Positions 1-5,162 of a stretch of DNA of 5,162 nt are shown in pieces. A program made the position numbers and the translations under genes. How positions within the stretch are numbered: position 1 is the first letter of the stretch; every line of letters starts with the position of its first letter. The notes beneath the pieces were generated by a model, which did no database searches, was not told the origin of the DNA, and saw nothing but the letters and a program-made list of their open reading frames with translations. This DNA is from Cyclobacteriaceae bacterium (GTDB taxonomy: Bacteria > Bacteroidota > Bacteroidia > Cytophagales > Cyclobacteriaceae). The DNA lies in NCBI GenBank assembly GCA_029861825.1, contig JAOTYN010000326.1, forward strand, positions 1 to 5,162. The letters run 5' to 3'.

Positions 1-108
1 TAGATAAAGACCACTTTCCGTACGTTCCGACATTTTCTTGGGTTTTATCAGCACCCGGTCGCCTACCACTATGATCTTGCGTAGCTTTTTATCCCCTGAA
101 ATCTCCAT
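1..108 (-). CDS. GroES/Cpn10-like co-chaperonin family protein (N-terminal 36 residues, cut by window edge)
   Basis: This is the 5' end of a gene that runs off the left edge. The ATG at 108-106 opens a frame that stays open to base 1, giving 36 residues. After a basic lead-in (MEISGDKKLRK) comes VVGDRVLIKPKKMSERTESG, then LYL. That matches the first strand and the start of the mobile loop of the Cpn10/GroES fold, in which a G/L-D-R-V-hydrophobic-K/R-P motif is followed by a T-x-S/G-G segment. Canonical GroES begins almost directly with this strand, so the roughly 13-residue extension suggests a divergent GroES-like paralogue rather than the groES of a groESL operon. It lies 20 bases downstream of sbcC on the same strand and could be read from the sbcDC transcript. 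A TAACTTTG box just before the ATG might give it its own start. There is no Shine-Dalgarno sequence. The family call is fairly firm; the function (chaperonin lid or other) cannot be judged from this fragment. Confidence 0.8.
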   Translation of the reverse strand, partial: MEISGDKKLRKIIVVGDRVLIKPKKMSERTESGLYL

Positions 109-112
109 AAAT

Positions 113-120
113 CAAAGTTA
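113..120 (-). promoter_or_regulatory. Possible -7 box (TAACTTTG) in front of the GroES-like gene
   Basis: Read on the minus strand, 120-113 is TAACTTTG, a full match to the Bacteroidota -7 consensus TAnnTTTG. It lies four bases before the ATG of the GroES-like gene, so transcription from it would start at or within a few bases of that ATG and give a leaderless or nearly leaderless mRNA. About 18 bases upstream, inside the end of sbcC, is CTG, one mismatch from the TTG of the -33 element. In A/T-rich DNA such an octamer can occur by chance, and the very short leader counts against it. Confidence 0.3.
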
Positions 121-128
121 GAAATTTT

Positions 129-3100
129 TTATAAATCCCAGCTGGGTACCACAAAGCTGCCTTTTTCGCCCTGTTGCATCACGGATAAGTATACATCGAC
201 TTCTTGCTGGAGCTCCTCTACATGTGATATTATACCCACAATACGATTTTCCTGTTGCAGCGATTTCAGGGTTTCAATCACTACTTGCAAGGAACTCCTG
301 TCTAGTGACCCGAAACCCTCGTCCAGAAAAAAGAAACTCTGGTCGGCTTGATTAAAGGATTTCACATTTTCAGCCAATGATAATGCTAGGCACAGGGATG
401 CCTGGAAAATTTGCCCGCCCGACAGGGTCTTAAGCAAGCGCAGCTTGCCGTCATTTAAATAGTCGCGGACCATAAAATCGTTGTGCTCGTTTAACTCCAG
501 ACTGAGTCGATTACCGGTCAATTTTGTAAAACGGCTGTTGGCCACCTTACAAAGGTTCTGCAAATATGTTGACGAAATAAAATTAATGAACCCACTACCC
601 CGCAGCAGGTTGCTGATTTCTTGAATGTGTTGTTTGCGCAGTGTAAGTTGTTTTTGCTTTTCCTGCAGTTCCTTTTTTTGTATTAGTTGTTGTTGTTTTT
701 CCTGCAAGCTATGTTGCATACCAGCCAATTTTTGCCGGTTGCTATCTAATTGGACCATAGTAATTTCTAACTCATCCTTGGTTTCAAGGTGCTGGAGTTC
801 ATTATAAACGTGCTGTCCGATCTCTTTTTGCAATTGAGCTAGCTTGGTCTTGGCCAGCGATAGGTTTTTCTTGAAATCGGAGATTTCATTGCGCTCCTGT
901 TCAGTGTCCAATTCTAAGGATAAGATCTTTTGTATCTCAGCAAGATTCTTGAAGGCTTCGTTTTTACAAAGTTTCTGTAAGTCGGTTTCTAATTCTCCCG
1001 ATTTGCCCAGGAGTTCGTTCACCTGCTGCTGCTGCGATTCCCAAAGGGCTTTTTGCCTGGTCAGCTCCTGAGACAGGCCTTGCAGTTTTTTACTTACTTC
1101 CTCATAACTGGCTTCAGCCTGTTGGATTTGATGGGTTTTTGCTTCCAGTAGTTGACGTAATTCTGAGGGATCCCGGTCTATATAATCCTGGTACTTTAAA
1201 GAGCGGACAAGTTTTAATTTTTGGTCCAGAGCACCGGATTGTTTCTCCTTTAATTTTCCGGTTTCGTGTAATTGCGCGGAAGCCTCCGATAATCGATCAT
1301 TTAATTGACGGTACGATTCCTGGAGTTGATTCAGGCGTTCCTGGGACTGATGACCGTGATGAGCTTGTTGCTTTTTCTGTTCCAGTACGGTTTGCCAGTC
1401 TTGGGGTCTTTCGATTTCCAGACCTGGTACCGGAAAGGTATCCTGATGTTTGGCCATTAGGCTAGCTAATTCTAAAAGTTTCTTTTTGGTTTGGTTACCT
1501 TGTTGGGATTTGAGTTTAATGTTACTATTCAGGATCCTATAGTCTTCGAGTTTCTTTCTTAAGGTCTTTTCCTCCTCCAGCAGTTCTTTAAGTTTGTTTT
1601 GCAGGGGCTGTATTTGTGATTCAAGTTTTCTCGATGACAGCACTTTAGGATGGTGGGAAGAACCGCACAGTGGGCAGGGCTTTCCTTCTTTCAGGTGTTT
1701 GGCGTGGACCTCCCAGTCTTCCTGTATTCTTAAACTTTGCAATTGCTGCTGCAGCTGTTCGATCTCAATAGTAGTATTTTTAAGAGAGGCTTCATTTACT
1801 GCTAGCAATCTTTGTGACCGTACCATGTCCTGAACCTCCCGGTCAATTTGCTCCCACTCCTGGGTGTAGCGTTGCTTGCGATCTTCCAGTTCTTGTTCCC
1901 GTTCCCACCAACGTGAGGCCGACAGCCACTGCTGATAAGAAGCTTGTGAATCACCAAGCTCTTTGACATTCTTTTCAGCCAGGACAATGTTTTCGGAAAG
2001 CGCCTCCTCTTTTTGTTTTAACTGGGAAGTTTCACCCTGCATTCTGGTCCATTGATGGGAAATGGAATCATATTCCCGTTGGCTGGCTTGATATTCCATT
2101 ATCAGGTTTAGATCAGCGGTTTCTTGAAGCCATAGCTCTTTGCTTTTAACTTTTTGCTGAACTTGTTCCCAACTCTTCTGCACGCTTTCAAGCTGTGCCT
2201 GCTGCTCTTTGATATTGCTCTCCAAGGACCTCAAGTTCTGTTGTTTGGACTTAAGCTCCGCCAGGTAGTTTCGCTGCAGTTCGATCTTGGTTAGGAAGAG
2301 ACGTTGGGCTTTTTCGAATCGTCGCAGCTGATGTTCCTTACCTTCAAAAAATTCTTTATCGTTCTGCAAGGTCTTTAACAGAGACACTGCCTCCTGTAGC
2401 TCCTCAGTTTTCAGGCGTAAAACTTCCATCCCCGCTTCCTTGTCACTGAGGTTACGAGCTTTTGTACTGTCAGCGTTCACCTGCTTTTGCAACGATTCAG
2501 TTTGGTTCTGCAGGTCCAATAACCATTCATCGTTAATTTCCGAATACTGCGAAAGCTGACCTTCTAAAAAGGTGAGCTGGTCTTTGGCTTCATGCAGCAA
2601 ACTAAATGCCTGAGGTGCTAATTCGTATTTTTCCAATTGGAAGAGTTCCTTGAGCATCTGAGTACGAGCAGCAGGTTTTTGATCGATGAATTCGCGAAAC
2701 TTCCCTTGGGGAATGATCACTGTTTGCATGAAATTTTCATAGGTCATGCCTAGAACATTAGGATCGTTTATGGGTACCCAGTCGTTTTTATTCCACAGAT
2801 AGTGGCTGCGATCCTTTACTTCAACTTTCCCAAAATCCTTGGGGTGGCGGCGCGCCTTAAAGTAAAACCGGTACTTGTTTTGGTGGTTACCTCCTGCCTT
2901 GAAAATAAAATCGATTATCAATTCATTACTTTGCAAGTTCATCATGTTATAGTAGCGATCGTCGCCTGCTTTGTTAAGCCGGGTAGTACGATCGTACAGT
3001 ACAAACATGATAGCTTCCAGAATGGCAGATTTGCCGCTACCCACAGCTCCAAAAATCCCGAAAAGCCGGGCTTGTACCAAGGGTTCGAAATCAATCCGAG

Positions 3101-3152
3101 TTAGATCCTGATAGGAGTACAATCCTTTAACGGTGAGCTGAATGGGTATCAT
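129..3152 (-). CDS. sbcC: SbcC, Rad50-like ATPase subunit of the SbcCD nuclease
   Basis: Encodes a 1007-residue SMC-family ATPase, close in length to E. coli SbcC (about 1048). With SbcD it uses ATP to control cleavage of DNA hairpins and blocked double-strand ends in the cytoplasm. The N-terminal half-domain has a Walker A loop at residues 35-42 (GAVGSGKS) and a Q-loop at Q149 (IIPQGKF). A long Gln/Glu/Lys/Leu-rich coiled coil follows from roughly 185 to 850. It is interrupted near its middle by the zinc hook CPLC (C493, C496), where two SbcC arms join through Zn. The C-terminal half-domain has the conserved FINFIS...ANSRFTKLTG segment (about 855-880), the LSGGQ signature (910-914), Walker B FFFLDE (D944, E945), the D-loop SLD (949-951) and the H-loop H977. 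The ATG overlaps the sbcD stop as ATGA, which fixes the start and suggests translational coupling. No promoter is visible directly upstream. The ATPase is complete with no missing key residue. Confidence 0.97.
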   Translation of the reverse strand: MIPIQLTVKGLYSYQDLTRIDFEPLVQARLFGIFGAVGSGKSAILEAIMFVLYDRTTRLNKAGDDRYYNMMNLQSNELIIDFIFKAGGNHQNKYRFYFKARRHPKDFGKVEVKDRSHYLWNKNDWVPINDPNVLGMTYENFMQTVIIPQGKFREFIDQKPAARTQMLKELFQLEKYELAPQAFSLLHEAKDQLTFLEGQLSQYSEINDEWLLDLQNQTESLQKQVNADSTKARNLSDKEAGMEVLRLKTEELQEAVSLLKTLQNDKEFFEGKEHQLRRFEKAQRLFLTKIELQRNYLAELKSKQQNLRSLESNIKEQQAQLESVQKSWEQVQQKVKSKELWLQETADLNLIMEYQASQREYDSISHQWTRMQGETSQLKQKEEALSENIVLAEKNVKELGDSQASYQQWLSASRWWEREQELEDRKQRYTQEWEQIDREVQDMVRSQRLLAVNEASLKNTTIEIEQLQQQLQSLRIQEDWEVHAKHLKEGKPCPLCGSSHHPKVLSSRKLESQIQPLQNKLKELLEEEKTLRKKLEDYRILNSNIKLKSQQGNQTKKKLLELASLMAKHQDTFPVPGLEIERPQDWQTVLEQKKQQAHHGHQSQERLNQLQESYRQLNDRLSEASAQLHETGKLKEKQSGALDQKLKLVRSLKYQDYIDRDPSELRQLLEAKTHQIQQAEASYEEVSKKLQGLSQELTRQKALWESQQQQVNELLGKSGELETDLQKLCKNEAFKNLAEIQKILSLELDTEQERNEISDFKKNLSLAKTKLAQLQKEIGQHVYNELQHLETKDELEITMVQLDSNRQKLAGMQHSLQEKQQQLIQKKELQEKQKQLTLRKQHIQEISNLLRGSGFINFISSTYLQNLCKVANSRFTKLTGNRLSLELNEHNDFMVRDYLNDGKLRLLKTLSGGQIFQASLCLALSLAENVKSFNQADQSFFFLDEGFGSLDRSSLQVVIETLKSLQQENRIVGIISHVEELQQEVDVYLSVMQQGEKGSFVVPSWDL

Positions 3153-4363
3153 TGGGGCATATTAATTATCTCATCCAGCACTTCCAGAGTAGCCTTATGT
3201 GGCGGCTGCCCTTTTTTGTATTTAAAATATTCGATAAACAGCGACTTAAGGTCCAAGCTTAGGTCCAAAGCGTTTTTGCCATGGGGAGCATCAGGCTCGG
3301 AAATTAGTTCCGGTATAATAGAAATAATACCGTCATGCGCTTCATACAATCTATTCTTGGCCTTTGCGCCTAAATAATGGTCGCTGACAATGGTTAACTC
3401 TACAAATAAGTCCGGGTGATCGTCCAACCAATTCACAGCGCCATCAAGATCATGGAAGCGTTGTCGAGTCAATTTCTTACCTTTTCTTAGCACGATAGAC
3501 CGCCTTTTAGCAGTGGTACCCGGTTCCAGATCCACAATTTCCACCTGTTTTTGCTGGTCGGCTTCACTAAAGCTGTAGCTCAAAGGACTTCCGGAATATA
3601 TTAGGGGTATTTCCGCGGGTACTTGCTGAGGTCGATGAAGATGCCCCAAGGCAGCGTACTGAATTTCCGGAGGTACATTATGAGCATAAATGGCCTGTGC
3701 ACCTCCCTGGTGCAAAATAGACTTTTCATCATCACTTTCTGGGGGCGGTGGAGCATGCTGACTCATGAAATACAGGTGAGCCATCAATACATTCACTCCT
3801 TGGTCATCGCAATACTTAGCTGCTAAGCTGCTCCATTGATGGGCTAGGATCTTCCTCAATTCTTCCTCAGGCTGATCTTTACCGAAAAATCGCTTGATGC
3901 TGTTCTCACTGGCGTAAGGAGTCATTAGGAGTCTTAGCGGATAGGCGTATGAAGGAAGCTGCATTTCCAGGAACCCAGGTTCGGAGTTGGTGACTTGTAA
4001 ACCCGTACTGGTTATGAAAGGCGGTATTTCGGTTTGTGGATGCCCACTCAGTATTATTCCAGAGGCCATAGCTAAAGGGTGAGGGGCTTCGATACGCTCC
4101 GGAGAATCGTGATTGCCGGCTATGGCTATTACCCCGCAATGGCCATCACGTGATAGCGTATGTAAGGTGCGGTAGAATAATTCTACGGCCTCGGTGGGAG
4201 GATTGAAAGTGTCAAACAGATCGCCGGCAATTAATACCACATCAACTTTTTCCTGCTGGGCGATATGCACAATCTCATCCAGTACTTGTTTTTGTTCATC
4301 GATGCGGTTGAATTCTTGTAGGCGCCGGCCTAAATGCCAATCGGCAGTGTGCAAAATTCTCAT
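3149..4363 (-). CDS. sbcD: SbcD, Mre11-like nuclease subunit of the SbcCD complex
   Basis: Encodes a 404-residue calcineurin-like metallophosphoesterase, about the length of E. coli SbcD (400). It is the Mn-dependent 3'-5' exonuclease and endonuclease half of SbcCD. All metal and active-site motifs are visible: DWHLG (D8, H10), GDLFD (D48), GNHDSPER (N84, H85), the AH motif (H196) and GHLH (H241, H243). YSGSPLSYSFSE (255-266) closes the nuclease domain. The C-terminal part has the FKYKKG-containing helical segment (about 375-400) that in the family contacts the base of the SbcC coiled coil. A proline-rich acidic loop (HAPPPPESDDE, 203-213) follows H196. The start is the ATG at 4363-4361; the frame is stopped by TAA at 4417-4415 with no other ATG between. 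The leader is T-rich without a Shine-Dalgarno sequence, as is normal for Bacteroidota. It is first in the sbcD-sbcC operon, with a -7-type box 39 bases upstream of the ATG. Confidence 0.97.
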   Translation of the reverse strand: MRILHTADWHLGRRLQEFNRIDEQKQVLDEIVHIAQQEKVDVVLIAGDLFDTFNPPTEAVELFYRTLHTLSRDGHCGVIAIAGNHDSPERIEAPHPLAMASGIILSGHPQTEIPPFITSTGLQVTNSEPGFLEMQLPSYAYPLRLLMTPYASENSIKRFFGKDQPEEELRKILAHQWSSLAAKYCDDQGVNVLMAHLYFMSQHAPPPPESDDEKSILHQGGAQAIYAHNVPPEIQYAALGHLHRPQQVPAEIPLIYSGSPLSYSFSEADQQKQVEIVDLEPGTTAKRRSIVLRKGKKLTRQRFHDLDGAVNWLDDHPDLFVELTIVSDHYLGAKAKNRLYEAHDGIISIIPELISEPDAPHGKNALDLSLDLKSLFIEYFKYKKGQPPHKATLEVLDEIINMPQ

Positions 4364-4390
4364 AAAAAATGTTCTGTAAAGCCCACAAAA

Positions 4391-4398
4391 TAGCTTTG
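4391..4398 (+). promoter_or_regulatory. Possible plus-strand -7 box (TAGCTTTG) for the PD40 gene
   Basis: The plus strand reads TAGCTTTG here, again a full TAnnTTTG match. A start near 4405 would give the divergent PD40 gene a leader of about 145 bases. The -33 region is poor: ATG at 4369-4371 stands where TTG is expected. Imperfect boxes closer to the gene also exist, CATATTTG at 4495-4502 and TTAATTTG at 4484-4491, each with one mismatch, so the true promoter of this gene is undecided. Confidence 0.25.
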
Positions 4399-4406
4399 AG
4401 ACAAAG
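4394..4406. repeat. Short inverted repeat CTTTG-AGA-CAAAG between divergent genes
   Basis: Two perfect 5-base arms, CTTTG (4394-4398) and CAAAG (4402-4406), are separated by AGA. Each arm is part of one of the two opposed TAnnTTTG boxes, so the symmetry may simply reflect two promoters facing each other. It could also be a small operator covering the likely sbcD transcription start. The arms are too short and A/T-rich to act as a terminator. Confidence 0.35.
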
Positions 4407-4409
4407 ATA
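4402..4409 (-). promoter_or_regulatory. Probable -7 box (TATCTTTG) of the sbcDC promoter
   Basis: On the minus strand 4409-4402 reads TATCTTTG, a full match to the Bacteroidota -7 consensus TAnnTTTG. Transcription would begin near 4395, leaving a leader of about 32 bases before the sbcD ATG, a plausible arrangement. The -33 element is weak: only TTA is found about 21 bases upstream (4433-4431) instead of TTG. The upstream DNA is A/T-rich (4410-4432). The box is part of a small inverted repeat that also holds a matching box on the other strand. Confidence 0.5.
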
Positions 4410-4549
4410 ATTTTTTAATTGCTATATAAATAACCCGTGTAAGAATGCGTTTTCAAATTATTAGTTCCAATACTACCGCAGAATTAATTTGCATCATATT
4501 TGCTTAATTGGGATTGTAATAATGTTTATTTTTTCTTAAAGTATTGATA

Positions 4550-5162
4550 ATGAGTTTTTTAACTAGAATTCTTGCTATTATTTTGGTGCTGGGATCACTG
4601 GAAGTTCAAGGCCAATCCCCCAAAGCGCCTCTATCAAGAGTGATCAACGTACCCAGTACCATTCAGATCGCTCCCAGTTTAAGCGGCGATGGTCGACATA
4701 TGATCTTTACCACCTCCGCCAATTTAACGAGCGAGCTGCTGCTTCATTATTCCTCACTCTCCTCCTCCGGTAAATGGAGTCAGCCAGAACCACTGGCAGT
4801 CATCAATCGATCCCAAAAGATCAATCATCTGGGCGGTTATAGCTTAAGTTATGATGGCAACTATATCTTCTTTAGCAGTCGCAAAACCTATGGAATTGGA
4901 AAATATGATATTTGGTATAGTGAAAAAATGGGCAATTCCTGGTCGGCCCCAAAAAATCTAGCTAAACCGGTAAACTCGGCAAGCAACGATGGCTGCCCCA
5001 GCTTGTCTGCCGACGGGCAATACCTGTATTTCGTGCGTTGTGCCACCATGGATCAAAAAAATGCAACCGGATGTGTATTAATGGTTTCAAAGAAACGCAA
5101 CAAAAGCGAATGGGGGGAGCCCAAAGCGCTTCCTGCTCAGGTCAATGATGGCAACATCCTGT
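4550..5162 (+). CDS. Exported PD40 (WD40-like) beta-propeller protein, C-terminus beyond window
   Basis: The frame from the ATG at 4550 is open to the right edge (204 codons plus one base). An in-frame TAA at 4520-4522 and the signal peptide support this start; there is no Shine-Dalgarno sequence. Residues 1-21 form a signal peptide (R6, hydrophobic 7-17, likely cut V-Q-G|Q after G21), so the protein is exported. The mature part has three units about 55 residues apart. Each has a PD40-type core, S-L-S-x-D-G-x-x-hydrophobic-x-F, with D-G at 47-48, 102-103 and 155-156. Each core is followed by a W-S/G-x-P strand with Trp at 76, 131 and 188. The second core is followed by the typical YDIWYSE segment (119-125). 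Cys 149, 164 and 175 could form a disulfide after export. In Bacteroidota such propellers often precede OmpA-like or other C-terminal domains; here that part is missing, so the role stays unknown. It is divergent from sbcDC and probably unrelated in function. Confidence 0.88.
   Translation, partial: MSFLTRILAIILVLGSLEVQGQSPKAPLSRVINVPSTIQIAPSLSGDGRHMIFTTSANLTSELLLHYSSLSSSGKWSQPEPLAVINRSQKINHLGGYSLSYDGNYIFFSSRKTYGIGKYDIWYSEKMGNSWSAPKNLAKPVNSASNDGCPSLSADGQYLYFVRCATMDQKNATGCVLMVSKKRNKSEWGEPKALPAQVNDGNIL

Larger units (their letters stand above)
4364..4549. other. Divergent intergenic region between sbcD and the PD40 gene
   Basis: This 186-base stretch is strongly A/T-rich and holds no open frame of note. 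It must contain the promoters for both the leftward sbcDC unit and the rightward PD40 gene. The candidate boxes lie at 4391-4409, with weaker ones at 4484-4502. I see no tRNA, riboswitch-like structure or terminator hairpin in it. Confidence 0.7.

Noticed and set aside
137..146. Perfect palindrome CCCAGCTGGG near the end of sbcC, considered as a terminator
   Set aside because: It has no loop, lies inside the last codons of sbcC and is not followed closely by a clean T-run typical of an intrinsic terminator. It is also immediately upstream of a co-directional gene.
1023..1034. Four tandem CTG triplets
   Set aside because: They encode a run of Gln within the SbcC coiled coil, which is Gln-rich throughout. 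Four units are too few to call a microsatellite of note.
1139..1465. A 108-codon plus-strand open frame opposite sbcC
   Set aside because: It lies wholly antisense to the coiled-coil region of sbcC. Its translation has no recognisable domain and it has no visible promoter. It is explained as a shadow of the real gene, as are the other short frames inside sbcC and sbcD.
129..4363. sbcDC considered as part of an anti-phage or other novel defence system
   Set aside because: Both proteins carry the complete canonical SbcC and SbcD motifs at normal lengths, and no defence-type gene is visible beside them. Ordinary DNA repair is the simpler reading.

Overview
The window looks like the chromosome of a member of the Bacteroidota. 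Three things point there: start codons lack Shine-Dalgarno sequences and sit behind A/T-rich leaders, TAnnTTTG-type -7 boxes lie in front of genes, and there is an exported PD40 propeller protein with a Gln at the predicted mature N-terminus. GC content is moderate. The phylum is an inference; no rRNA or other marker is present to narrow it.

Layout: from about 4363 down to 1 everything is on the minus strand. First comes sbcD (4363-3149, nuclease subunit), then sbcC (3152-129, SMC-like ATPase subunit), which overlaps sbcD by four bases. After a 20-base gap comes the first 36 codons of a GroES/Cpn10-like protein (108 to the window edge). A 186-base intergenic region (4364-4549) separates this block from a divergent plus-strand gene. 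That gene (4550 to the right edge, incomplete) encodes a secreted protein with regularly spaced PD40 (WD40-like) beta-propeller repeats.

Function: SbcD and SbcC together form the bacterial Mre11-Rad50 complex, an ATP-gated nuclease that opens DNA hairpins and trims blocked double-strand ends. All expected catalytic motifs are present in both subunits, so the pair should be active. The GroES-like gene may be co-transcribed with them, or may start from its own promoter-like box at 113-120. The PD40 gene has no evident link to DNA repair.

I see no mobile element, CRISPR array, tRNA or rRNA, and no undescribed multi-gene system. The points most worth checking are the interlocked pair of promoter-like boxes in the divergent intergenic region, the GroES-like gene next to sbcCD, and the unknown C-terminal part of the PD40 protein.
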